Below, piece by piece: positions 46,455 through 54,176 of a stretch of DNA of 64,000 bases. Position 1 is the first letter of the stretch; every line of letters begins with the position of its first letter. Source of the DNA: an uncultured Prevotella sp. (GTDB lineage: Bacteria > Bacteroidota > Bacteroidia > Bacteroidales > Bacteroidaceae); contig ONAJ01000002.1 of assembly GCA_900315775.1 (NCBI GenBank), positions 24,442 to 88,441 of the forward strand, read 5' to 3'. The position numbers and the translations under genes are program-made. Under the pieces are notes generated by a model, which did not search any database, was not told where the DNA came from, and saw nothing but the letters and a program-made list of their open reading frames with translations.

Positions 46455-46571
46455 CGAATAAGTAGTGGGATAAACAAATAAATGGAATATTTATTTTGTT
46501 CTGCCCTCGTTTTTTCGTAACTTTAAATAAGTTACTCCGTCTCGGAAATGAAAAGAAAAACAAGTTTTCCT

Positions 46572-46602
46572 TTTGCATTTCTCTCGACTTTTCGTAACTT
46601 TG
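46572..46602 (+). promoter_or_regulatory. speA promoter (TTTG-N19-TAACTTTG)
   Basis: TTTG at 46572-46575 and TAACTTTG at 46595-46602 are 19 nt apart. The speA ATG at 46611 begins only 8 nt after the -7 box, so the leader is a few bases at most. Confidence 0.8.
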
Positions 46603-46610
46603 TCCCCGAT

Positions 46611-48503
46611 ATGAAGAAATGGACTGTTGAAGATGCCCGCGAACTCTACAACATTGGTGGATGGGGCACGAGCTATTTTGGTGTTAACGAGGAAGGTAAT
46701 GTCTATGTAACACCGTGTAAGGACGAAACCCAGATAGACCTCCACGAGGTGATGAGTGAGCTGGCGCTGCGCGATGTGGAGTCGCCAGTACTTCTGCGTT
46801 TCCCCGACATCCTTGACAACCGTATCGAGAAGACGGCAAGCTGCTTTAAGAAAGCCGCCGAAGAGTATGGCTTCAAGGGCGAGAACTTCGTTATCTACCC
46901 CATCAAGGTGAATCAGATGCAGCCTGTGGTAGAGGAGATAATCTCGCATGGCAAGAAGTTCAACCTCGGTCTGGAGGCAGGTTCAAAACCAGAACTCCAC
47001 GCCGTCATCGCCGTACAGTGTCAGAGTGACTCGCTGATAATATGTAACGGTTATAAGGACCAGAGCTACATAGAGTTGGCGCTGCTGGCACAGAAGATGG
47101 GCAAGCGTATCTTCATTGTCGTAGAGAAGCTCAACGAACTGGAGATTATCGCTAAGGCGGCGAAGAAACTCAATGTGAAGCCAAACCTCGGAATACGCAT
47201 AAAGTTAGCGAGCAGCGGCAGCGGTAAATGGGAAGAGAGCGGTGGCGACGCATCGAAGTTCGGACTGACCAGTTCGGAGCTCCTCGAGGCGTTGGACATC
47301 CTTGAGAAGAAGGATATGCACGACTGTCTCCGACTTATCCACTTCCACATAGGTTCGCAGATAACAAAGATACGACGCATACAGACAGCGCTGCGCGAGG
47401 CGTCACAGTTCTACATACAGCTGCACAAGATGGGGTATAACGTGGACTTCGTGGACTGCGGCGGTGGACTGGGTGTTGACTACGACGGCACACGTTCGCC
47501 AAGTAGCGAGAGCTCTGTGAACTACTCCATCCAGGAGTATGTCAACGACTGTATCTATACTTTCGTTGAGGCTGCCAACCAGAACGGCATACAACACCCT
47601 AACCTTATCACGGAGAGCGGACGTTCGCTGACAGCTCACCACTCGGTACTCGTCATCGACGTGCTGGAGACAGCTTCCCTGCCCGAGATGCCTGAGAGTT
47701 TCGAGCCGGCAGAGAATGCTCATAAGCTGGTGAAGGACCTCTACGAGATATGGGACAACCTGAACCCGCGCACTATGCTCGAGGACTGGCACGACGCAGA
47801 GCAGATTCGCGAGGAGGCGCTCGACCTCTTCAGTCACGGTATGGTGGACCTTCAGACGCGTGCCGAGATAGAGAGGATGTACTGGAGCGTCTGTCGCGAG
47901 ATAAACTCGTTGGCAAAGAACCTCAAGCACACCCCCGAGGAGTTGAAGTCGTTGGATAAGCTGTTGGCAGACAAATACTTCTGCAACTTCTCGCTGTTCC
48001 AGAGTCTGCCCGACTCATGGGCAATAGACCAGCTGTTCCCGATAGTCCCCATACAGCGTCTTAACGAACGTCCTACACGTAACGCCACACTGCAGGACAT
48101 CACTTGCGACAGCGACGGCAAGATAGCTAACTTCGTTACTAACCGCCACATCTCGCACGTGCTGCCCGTACACGCATTGAAGAAGAACGAGAAGTACTAC
48201 CTTGGAGTGTTCCTCGTCGGAGCATACCAGGAAATCCTCGGTGATATGCACAACCTCTTTGGCGACACCAATGCCGTACACATCTCCGTGAAGGACGGCA
48301 AGTACCACATAGACCAGATATTCGACGGCGAGACGGTAGAGGAAGTTCTCGACTACGTTCAGTATAACCCGAAGAAACTGGTTCGTCAGCTCGAGATATG
48401 GGTGACGAAGAGTGTTAAGCAGGGAAAAATCTCCTTGGAGGAGGGTAAGGAGTTCCTCAGCAACTATCGTTCAGGACTTTATGGATACACGTACCTCGAG
48501 TAA
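46611..48503 (+). CDS. speA: biosynthetic arginine decarboxylase
   Basis: SpeA converts arginine to agmatine for polyamine synthesis, using pyridoxal phosphate. The 630-residue protein has the PLP-lysine motif YPIKVNQ near residue 98, the HFHIGSQ block, the VDCGGGLGVDYDG phosphate-binding loop and a C-terminal barrel, all typical of the long fold-III decarboxylases. I chose the ATG at 46611 (MKKWTVEDARELYN) because family proteins begin this way and a strong promoter ends just upstream. The argB gene follows after an AT-rich repeat. Confidence 0.95.
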   Translation: MKKWTVEDARELYNIGGWGTSYFGVNEEGNVYVTPCKDETQIDLHEVMSELALRDVESPVLLRFPDILDNRIEKTASCFKKAAEEYGFKGENFVIYPIKVNQMQPVVEEIISHGKKFNLGLEAGSKPELHAVIAVQCQSDSLIICNGYKDQSYIELALLAQKMGKRIFIVVEKLNELEIIAKAAKKLNVKPNLGIRIKLASSGSGKWEESGGDASKFGLTSSELLEALDILEKKDMHDCLRLIHFHIGSQITKIRRIQTALREASQFYIQLHKMGYNVDFVDCGGGLGVDYDGTRSPSSESSVNYSIQEYVNDCIYTFVEAANQNGIQHPNLITESGRSLTAHHSVLVIDVLETASLPEMPESFEPAENAHKLVKDLYEIWDNLNPRTMLEDWHDAEQIREEALDLFSHGMVDLQTRAEIERMYWSVCREINSLAKNLKHTPEELKSLDKLLADKYFCNFSLFQSLPDSWAIDQLFPIVPIQRLNERPTRNATLQDITCDSDGKIANFVTNRHISHVLPVHALKKNEKYYLGVFLVGAYQEILGDMHNLFGDTNAVHISVKDGKYHIDQIFDGETVEEVLDYVQYNPKKLVRQLEIWVTKSVKQGKISLEEGKEFLSNYRSGLYGYTYLE

Positions 48504-48509
48504 ACAATT

Positions 48510-48593
48510 ATGCATTAAGCATTATGAATTATGAATTATGAATTATGCATTATGCATTATGCATTATGAATTATGAATTATGAATTATAAATT
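48510..48593. repeat. long AT-rich simple repeat of ATTATGAATT/ATTATGCATT units
   Basis: About 84 bp of alternating ATTATGAATT and ATGCATT units fill the speA-argB gap and run into the start of argB, whose ATG (48580) and first codons are part of the repeat. Shorter stretches of the same type lie at 1749-1783 and 11647-11680. Confidence 0.85.
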
Positions 48594-49335
48594 GTGCATC
48601 ATAAAGGTTGGCGGCGCAGTTGTAGAAGACGAGGCGAAGCTGGCGGCGCTGCTTAGTGAGTTCTCCGCTATCTCCGGTCCGAAGATTCTTGTACACGGCG
48701 GCGGCAGGAGCGCTACGCAGATGGCGGCACGGTTAGGCATAGAGAGCAAGATGGTGGAAGGTCGCCGCATCACCGACGCAGAGATGCTCAAGGTGGTGAC
48801 GATGGTCTATGGTGGACTGGTAAACAAAAACATCGTTGCACGCATGCAGGCACAGGGCATCAACGCCTTAGGACTCACCGGTGCCGATATGAACGTTATC
48901 CGTGCCCACCGACGTCCCGTAACCAACGGCATCGACTACGGCTTCGTGGGTGACGTAGATAGCGTTGACGGCGAGTCACTCGCAGCACTTCTGCAGCGAG
49001 GCATTGTGCCCGTTATGGCTCCGTTGACACATGACGGAGAGGGTAACATGCTCAATACCAATGCCGACACCATAGCCTCCGAGGTGGCGAAGTCGCTGGT
49101 AGGGCACTACGACGTTACGCTAAGATACCAGTTCGAGAAACGTGGCGTACTCCGCGATGCCGACGACCCCGAGTCGCTTATAAAACATATCACTCCACAA
49201 AGCTTCGGACAGCTAAAGAAAGAAGGCGTCGTAGTGGGCGGAATGATACCAAAAATAGAGAACGCCCTAAAAGCCGTAGAGAAAGGAGTAGCACGGGTGT
49301 TCATAGGAGAGACAATGATATCGGAAGAGGAATAA
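48580..49335 (+). CDS. argB: acetylglutamate kinase
   Basis: ArgB phosphorylates N-acetylglutamate in arginine synthesis. The 251-residue protein has IIKVGGAVVED near the N-terminus, the LVHGGGRSATQMAARLG substrate loop (about residues 37-53), the GDVDSVDG and NTNADTIASEVA blocks, and GGMIPKIENA near 222. Its first codons (MNYKLC) are encoded by the AT-rich repeat, so the true start could be there or the next possible start; the family N-terminus aligns from IIKVGG. It is downstream of speA, which uses arginine. Confidence 0.95.
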   Translation: MNYKLCIIKVGGAVVEDEAKLAALLSEFSAISGPKILVHGGGRSATQMAARLGIESKMVEGRRITDAEMLKVVTMVYGGLVNKNIVARMQAQGINALGLTGADMNVIRAHRRPVTNGIDYGFVGDVDSVDGESLAALLQRGIVPVMAPLTHDGEGNMLNTNADTIASEVAKSLVGHYDVTLRYQFEKRGVLRDADDPESLIKHITPQSFGQLKKEGVVVGGMIPKIENALKAVEKGVARVFIGETMISEEE

Positions 49336-49399
49336 AGTTAAAAACAGTTAAAGCAAGTAACAATTCTAATCACTTAATCGTCGTATATTCAGAGCGCAG

Positions 49400-49909
49400 A
49401 TGAAAAATGTCAACTTCCGTAACGATATACTGCCGTTGAAAAACGTGCTCTACAGACTGGCTCTGCGAATAACAATGAGTCACGAAGATGCGGAAGACAT
49501 CGTTCAGGACACCTTGATGAAGGTGTGGAACAGGCGAGAATCGCTCGAAGGCATAGAAAATATAGAAGCCTACATGACGACAATCTGCCGAAACCTCGCT
49601 CTTGACAGAATGAGACGTGCCGACCAAGGGAATGTGTCGTTGGAAGAGGAACCAACAGACGTTGCTCACACCAACACCCCCGCGGAGAAGATGATTATGA
49701 ACGACCGGATAGAAATGGTCCGGAAACTCATCAACCAGTTGCCCGAGAAACAGCGCAGCGCAATGCAGTTGCGCGACATCGAAGGAAAGAGCTATCGCGA
49801 CATAGCGCAGATACTCCAGATGACGGAAGACCAGGTAAAGGTGAACATCTTCAGAGCACGCCAAACTGTAAAACAACGATTTAAAGAAGTAGAACAATAT
49901 GGATTATAA
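49400..49909 (+). CDS. ECF-type RNA polymerase sigma factor
   Basis: The 169-residue protein has sigma region 2 (ALRITMSHEDAEDIVQDTLMKVW, about residues 20-42) and region 4 (LPEKQRSAMQLRDIEGKSYRDIAQIL, helix-turn-helix, about 115-150), with no regions 1 or 3. Such factors are usually held by a membrane anti-sigma; the next gene, overlapping by 11 bp, encodes a protein with one membrane segment that would fit. Target promoters are unknown. No standard promoter box is seen upstream. Confidence 0.92.
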   Translation: MKNVNFRNDILPLKNVLYRLALRITMSHEDAEDIVQDTLMKVWNRRESLEGIENIEAYMTTICRNLALDRMRRADQGNVSLEEEPTDVAHTNTPAEKMIMNDRIEMVRKLINQLPEKQRSAMQLRDIEGKSYRDIAQILQMTEDQVKVNIFRARQTVKQRFKEVEQYGL

Positions 49910-50363
49910 GTACATCGAACAACTCATGGAGCGCTATTGGAACGCCGAGACAACCCTCGAAGAGGAAGAGATTCTCCGTGCGTTCTTCTCACAGGAAGAC
50001 ATTCCTGCAGAGCTCAGCCAGTATGCACCGCTGTTTGCTTATGAGCACGCAGAGAAGGCCGTTGACGTGCTGGGTGAGGACTTCGACGAGAAGATGCTCC
50101 AGATGGTTGGTGAAGCACCACGCAGCGAGGAGCGTCCACAGGCACAGATCATCAGCCTGCGTGAACGTCTTATGCCATTGTTCAAGTCTGCCGCAGTAGT
50201 AGCTATCGTCCTCACACTGGGCAACGCTGCACAGGTGGCCTTCCAGAAGAGTCCGGAAGAAACACCTGGAATGGCAGAAGTACAGAGCACTATCACCGAC
50301 GGCAAATCGGTAGCACTTACCGACTCGGTAGCCAACGTGGAGCGCACAGTACACAGTGATTAG
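49899..50363 (+). CDS. single-pass membrane protein, candidate anti-sigma factor
   Basis: The 154-residue protein overlaps the sigma gene by 11 bp. Residues 1-75 are acidic and helical (IEQLMERYWNAETTLEEEEILRAFF), as in the cytoplasmic part of many anti-sigma factors. A hydrophobic segment, SAAVVAIVLTLGNAAQVAF (about residues 97-115), is followed by a short Ser/Thr/Asp-rich tail of about 40 residues, much shorter than the sensor domain of FecR-type anti-sigmas. The role is inferred from position and topology. Confidence 0.72.
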   Translation: MDYKYIEQLMERYWNAETTLEEEEILRAFFSQEDIPAELSQYAPLFAYEHAEKAVDVLGEDFDEKMLQMVGEAPRSEERPQAQIISLRERLMPLFKSAAVVAIVLTLGNAAQVAFQKSPEETPGMAEVQSTITDGKSVALTDSVANVERTVHSD

Positions 50364-50458
50364 ATAATTTTTCTATGCTTTCTCTAATATAATAATTGTT
50401 TATTAGACAACCAGAAACTGTGAAGTTTCTATTCTCTCAATCTGATTAAGATAAAAAT

Positions 50459-50489
50459 GGGTTCCAGCCGCGAGGCGGAACCCTTTTTT
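50459..50489 (+). terminator. intrinsic terminator after the sigma/partner pair
   Basis: GGGTTCC (50459-50465) with GGAACCC (50477-50483), plus an inner GCC-GCGA-GGC, followed by TTTTTT. The hairpin is strong and ends the 49.4-50.4 kb unit. Confidence 0.9.
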
Positions 50490-50590
50490 ATTTGTGCTAC
50501 GTGCCGTTTTTAGGATTTTTCTAACTCCCTTTTCCTCTTGACAAGGGCACCGTTTCGTTATAATTTTGCAACTGGAAAAAAACAAGGTCA

Positions 50591-50672
50591 AAGGGTGTAA
50601 GGGTGTTAAACCCCTCTGTTTATCGGGGCTAAAGCACCACACCCCAGGGTGTAAGGGTGTGGTAAGGGTGTG
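50591..50672. repeat. composite repeat, copy B: left arm of a ~82-bp inverted repeat
   Basis: This unit contains AAGGGTGTAAGGGTGT, AAACCCC, the TCTGTTTATCGGGG core and two more GGGTGT(A/G)AGGGTGTGG-type repeats. Its sequence matches the reverse complement of 52896-52978 at about 77 of 82 positions by hand alignment. The two copies flank the VirE-type gene. A GAAAAACC-GAA-GGTTTTTC hairpin follows directly at about 50672-50690. Confidence 0.9.
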
Positions 50673-50693
50673 AAAAACCGAAGGTTTTTCGGG

Positions 50694-50775
50694 AAATTCT
50701 CTAGAGAATTTGTCTGCAAGGCATAGGTTTAGCCAGAGTAAAGCATAGGTTTGACGGGGAATTCTCTAGAGAATT
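50694..50775. repeat. paired CTCTAGAG palindromes with a 22-bp-spaced repeat between them
   Basis: AAATTCTCTAGAGAATTT (50694-50711) is a perfect 18-nt palindrome; AATTCTCTAGAGAATT recurs at 50760-50775. Between them GCATAGGTTT occurs at 50721 and 50743, exactly 22 bp apart. The set lies 60-140 bp before the VirE-type gene, and could be a binding region for its control or for a replication start. Confidence 0.85.
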
Positions 50776-50838
50776 TTGCACGAAACCTACGGAATGGCTT
50801 AAAGAACATAATTGTTTAACTATAAAAACTGTAGAAAA

Positions 50839-52893
50839 ATGATGAAAAAAGGATTGAGAAACAGCGGTCAGTGCGTAAGAATGGAGTACCTACGCAATCG
50901 CTTTATGAAGGAGAAAGAAGTATGTCTCAGCGATGTTCATAAGTGGATAGTCGAAGAGAGGTATCGCAAGCGTGTCAACGCTGTGCGCGGTGAAGAGTTG
51001 ATAATGACCCGCGAGGGAATGGAGGCTGGATATGTTGCTGCCGAGGAGCTGCCGCGGGTGTATGTGTCTGAAACAGTGGGACTTGTGCTGCTGTCGGTGC
51101 GCGTTGAGGATATGGAGCAGTTAGAACAGCTTCGTCGGCGTGTGAACCTGTTCCCCCAGACGGTGCTTTCGTTCGCCGGCACTTCGGGACGCAGTATGAA
51201 GATAGTTATGCGCTTTGCACTGCTTGACGGAAGTGTCCCTACGGAGCCTCACGACGTGAAGTTGTTTAACCAGTATGCGGTGCGCCGTGCTGCCGACTAT
51301 GTGTTTGCAACGACGGGACTGCATGCCGACGAGCGCGGCTGTCGCCACTTCCGTGTGTCGGCAGACAGACTGGCAATGTATAACGCTAATGCTCTTGCTG
51401 TAAGGATGCCGCAACCTACGGAACCTTTGGACGAGAAGACGGCGCCCATCATGAGGCAGAGTGAGGAGCCTGCACTAAACAGGAATGTTCTGCCAGGCTA
51501 CACCCGACAGGAGATGGAGATACTGAAGTTTAATATGGTTTGCAGAAAGATAGCCTTCGGCAGTCGTATAGATGCCGACGAGCACCTGTTGACGCTAGCA
51601 TCGGAATGTAGAAAGACAGGCATCGACCAGGAGGTGGCAACGAAGTGCATACTTGCTTTCAGTGAGTATCGTAAGAAGGAGTCGCTCGTAAGGTCGGCAA
51701 TGGAAAATGCGTACTGCAACCACCGCTTGGGTCTTCGTAGTCCGATAGAACCTACGTTGATGCACCAGCAGTTGATGAATGCTTTCTTGAAACGTCGCTA
51801 TTCATTCCGACGGAACACCGTTACCGGCGAAATAGAATATCAGGAGAAGGGTCGCTACATCATGAGTTGGCGACCGTTTACCGAAGAGGTGCGCAACGAC
51901 ATAAACAATGCCGCCATTGACGAGGGCATAAAGGTATGGCCGCAGGACATGGACCGCATGTTGGGCTCGACGAGTATCAGCGAATACGACCCTGTTAGGG
52001 AGTGGCTTGACGACCTGCCGGAATGGGACGGCAGGGACCGTTTGAAGGAACTTGCCGACCGTGTTCCCACGCAGACTGCCCACTGGAATGATGACTTCAA
52101 GGTGTGGATGCGCTCTATGGTAAGTCAGTGGATGGGGCGTAACAAGAAGTATGGAGCCCAGATGGTGCTGATGCTTGTCGGTGCGCAAGGCACGAGGAAG
52201 TCAACATTTATGCGCATGCTTCTGCCCGACGAGCTCTCACCGTTCTACATAGACCGCATAGACTTCACCAATAAGAAAGAGGCACTGCGCGCGCTGAACA
52301 GGTTCCTGCTGATAAACATTGACGAGTACGACCAGATTTCTCCGTCGCAGACGGCATATCTGAAGCACCTTATACAGCGCAGCGACGTCAAGGAGCGTAA
52401 GATGTACGAAACGACCTACCAGCAGCTGCAGCGCTATGCCGCCTTCTGTGCCACGACAAACAGTCTGCACCCTCTTAAGGACGACAGCGGCAGCCGCCGT
52501 TATCTGGTTGTGGAGGTGAGCAGTCAGATAGACACCGACATCAGCGGCGACAAGAGGATAGACTACCGACAACTCTACGCTCAGATTATCAGTGAGATAA
52601 GGGCGGGGGAGAGTTACTACTTCGACGGCAGCAGGGAGCAGCGCATACAGGAGCACAACGCAGAATACTACGAAGCTCCAACGGTGGTGTCGCTCTTCGA
52701 CGATATATTTACAAAGCCGAAAGCTGGTGAAGAAGTGCTGCAAATGAGTCCTACGGAGATACTCGCGACAATACATAAAAAGTGTCGCGTGAACGTGATA
52801 AATCAGTCGAATGCAACACTTATCGGTTCATATCTGAAGCGCTGCGGATATAAAAAAGTGTATAGAAGTTACATGCTATCCTTACGTCAGTAG
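50839..52893 (+). CDS. VirE/BT4734-type primase-helicase-like protein
   Basis: The 684-residue protein has a BT4734-like N-terminal domain (VirE_N, primase-like, about residues 30-190, including RFALLDGSVPTEP and HADERGCRHFRVSADRLAMYN). A VirE-type AAA+/SF3-like ATPase domain follows, with Walker A GAQGTRKSTFMRM near residue 448, Walker B FLLINIDEYDQ near 490, and an AFCATTNS...GSRRYLVVE sensor/Arg-finger block near 530-557. Such pairs unwind and prime DNA in phages and mobile elements. The ATG at 50839 is used instead of a TTG at 50812. The gene is bracketed by ~82-bp inverted repeats and followed by an HU-like gene. Confidence 0.88.
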   Translation: MMKKGLRNSGQCVRMEYLRNRFMKEKEVCLSDVHKWIVEERYRKRVNAVRGEELIMTREGMEAGYVAAEELPRVYVSETVGLVLLSVRVEDMEQLEQLRRRVNLFPQTVLSFAGTSGRSMKIVMRFALLDGSVPTEPHDVKLFNQYAVRRAADYVFATTGLHADERGCRHFRVSADRLAMYNANALAVRMPQPTEPLDEKTAPIMRQSEEPALNRNVLPGYTRQEMEILKFNMVCRKIAFGSRIDADEHLLTLASECRKTGIDQEVATKCILAFSEYRKKESLVRSAMENAYCNHRLGLRSPIEPTLMHQQLMNAFLKRRYSFRRNTVTGEIEYQEKGRYIMSWRPFTEEVRNDINNAAIDEGIKVWPQDMDRMLGSTSISEYDPVREWLDDLPEWDGRDRLKELADRVPTQTAHWNDDFKVWMRSMVSQWMGRNKKYGAQMVLMLVGAQGTRKSTFMRMLLPDELSPFYIDRIDFTNKKEALRALNRFLLINIDEYDQISPSQTAYLKHLIQRSDVKERKMYETTYQQLQRYAAFCATTNSLHPLKDDSGSRRYLVVEVSSQIDTDISGDKRIDYRQLYAQIISEIRAGESYYFDGSREQRIQEHNAEYYEAPTVVSLFDDIFTKPKAGEEVLQMSPTEILATIHKKCRVNVINQSNATLIGSYLKRCGYKKVYRSYMLSLRQ

Positions 52894-52895
52894 TA

Positions 52896-52978
52896 CCACA
52901 CCCTCACCACACCCTCACACCCTGGGGTGTGGTGCTGAAACCCCGATAAACAGAGGGGTTTAACACCCTTACACCCTT
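52896..52978. repeat. composite repeat, copy C: right arm of the ~82-bp inverted repeat
   Basis: This starts 2 bp after the VirE-type stop codon and ends about 24 nt before the HU-like ATG. It carries the perfect inner hairpin AAACCCC-GATAAACAGA-GGGGTTT and CCACACCCTCACCACACCCT repeats. It is the near-exact inverse of copy B at 50591-50672 and shares core and arm with copy A at 14278-14341. Confidence 0.9.
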
Positions 52979-53001
52979 AACCATTAAAAATTCATACAAA
53001 T

Positions 53002-53394
53002 ATGAAATACAAAATAGTAAAAGAGAATAACTGTACACGGAAAAACTTCGGTAAGTACAAGGCTGTAGCAGTGCACAACGACACTGTAGAGACGGAATAT
53101 ATAGCGCAGGAAATCCAAGACAACAGTTCGGCGACGGCAGGTGATGTGGCTCTGGTGATGACGGAGCTGACGGAAACCATTATGCGTCACCTTAAACGCG
53201 GCGACAGAGTGCGGCTCAACGGTATAGGACTGCTGAAACTCGAGATAGAAAGCGACAAGGTTGACACCCCGGAGGAGTTCAACGTGAAGAAGAACATCCG
53301 CGCCATACGCCTGCACGTAATCCCCGAGAGCTATAAGGGAAAGCAGGAAATGTACGAGGGGATAGAGCTACACTCTGCGCATCCTGAGGTGTAG
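53002..53394 (+). CDS. HU-like DNA-binding protein (HU-HIG type)
   Basis: The 130-residue protein has the HU/IHF-like fold in the Bacteroidetes extended form, with TAGDVALVMTELTETIMRHLKRGDRVRLNGIGLLKLEIES (shown here as the block at about residues 50-89) and a C-terminal IRAIRLHVIPES beta-strand. Such proteins bend and compact DNA. It lies 108 bp after the VirE-type gene on the same strand, separated by repeat copy C, and the pair recurs in Bacteroidetes genomes. Its last 27 bp overlap the convergent CPBP gene. Confidence 0.85.
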   Translation: MKYKIVKENNCTRKNFGKYKAVAVHNDTVETEYIAQEIQDNSSATAGDVALVMTELTETIMRHLKRGDRVRLNGIGLLKLEIESDKVDTPEEFNVKKNIRAIRLHVIPESYKGKQEMYEGIELHSAHPEV

Positions 53395-54168
53395 CTGGTA
53401 GATGGCGGGCAGGAGGATGAGCAGCGAGAAGACGACGCTGAGGATTACTGCACGCTCGGAGCCGAAGAGGTCGATGAGCTTCATGTCCTGAGACTGCGGA
53501 AGGAGGTTGTAAACGACGTATGCCGTGCTGTTGTTAACCCAGTGGAAGAGTATCGTCGGCAGTATGCTTCCCGTGCGCCAGTATATCCAGCCAAGCAGCA
53601 TACCAACAAGGAAGGCGTGGGGCATCTGGGCGGGGTTCAAGTGGATGAGTGCGAAGATGGCTGCCGAGATGGCTATCGGGATGATGGGTGAGGGCTGTCG
53701 GCTGTCGGGTGCTGCCTGTTGGGTATTGGCGGTTAGCAGTATGCGGAGTATTGCTCCACGGAACACCATCTCCTCACCGATAGGTGCCAGTATGCCCACA
53801 GCAAGATAGCCCCAACGGTTTGTGAGTATGTCGTTAAATTCCTGTTCCAGAACGTTTGGCAGCGCTGGAAGTTGCTCCTGTAACCACGCCGAGGGGATGA
53901 TAGTACCCAGGGCGGCTATGACTATCCAGAAGAATACGCCCCACGGACGCGACTGCATATAGGCGCGGGTGAAGGGTGTCCAGCGCATGGCAAAGAAGAG
54001 AATGATGACGACAATGGTTGGTATGCTGTTCTCTATGATAAGTTTCTCTATTGTCTCGTCGCTATTGCCTGTAGTTGCGTTCCATACTTGTTCTATACCG
54101 AAAGGTATGAACATCTGTAGCATCATGAAGCACACAAGAAACCATAGTGCTGTAGTGTATTTCTTCAT
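53368..54168 (-). CDS. CPBP family intramembrane glutamic endopeptidase
   Basis: The 266-residue membrane protein has the Abi/CPBP motifs: APIGEEMVFRGAIL (EExxxR), ALIHLNPAQMPHAFLVG (His-containing) and ILFHWVNNSTAYVVYN. It has about seven membrane segments. Family members cleave membrane substrates (CaaX-like, or bacteriocin immunity). Residues about 144-160 (ANTQQAAPDSRQPSPI) form a low-complexity insertion coded by a GCTGTCGG/GGGTG-type repeat between two membrane segments. Its function here is unknown; it is downstream of the HAD-RibF gene. Confidence 0.87.
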   Translation of the reverse strand: MKKYTTALWFLVCFMMLQMFIPFGIEQVWNATTGNSDETIEKLIIENSIPTIVVIILFFAMRWTPFTRAYMQSRPWGVFFWIVIAALGTIIPSAWLQEQLPALPNVLEQEFNDILTNRWGYLAVGILAPIGEEMVFRGAILRILLTANTQQAAPDSRQPSPIIPIAISAAIFALIHLNPAQMPHAFLVGMLLGWIYWRTGSILPTILFHWVNNSTAYVVYNLLPQSQDMKLIDLFGSERAVILSVVFSLLILLPAIYQLHLRMRRV

Positions 54169-54176
54169 ATTAACTA

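Noticed and set aside
46408-46578. 57-codon N-terminal extension of the PAP2 protein
   Set aside because: It would read through the divergent promoter region and hide the first membrane segment; the ATG at 46407 is better.
50812-50838. TTG start for the VirE-type protein
   Set aside because: Two adjacent ATGs at 50839 and 50842 are more likely starts and the extra nine residues match nothing.
50839-53394. prophage
   Set aside because: VirE-type and HU-like genes occur in phages, but no integrase, terminase, capsid, tail or lysis gene is nearby, and flanking genes are ordinary chromosome.
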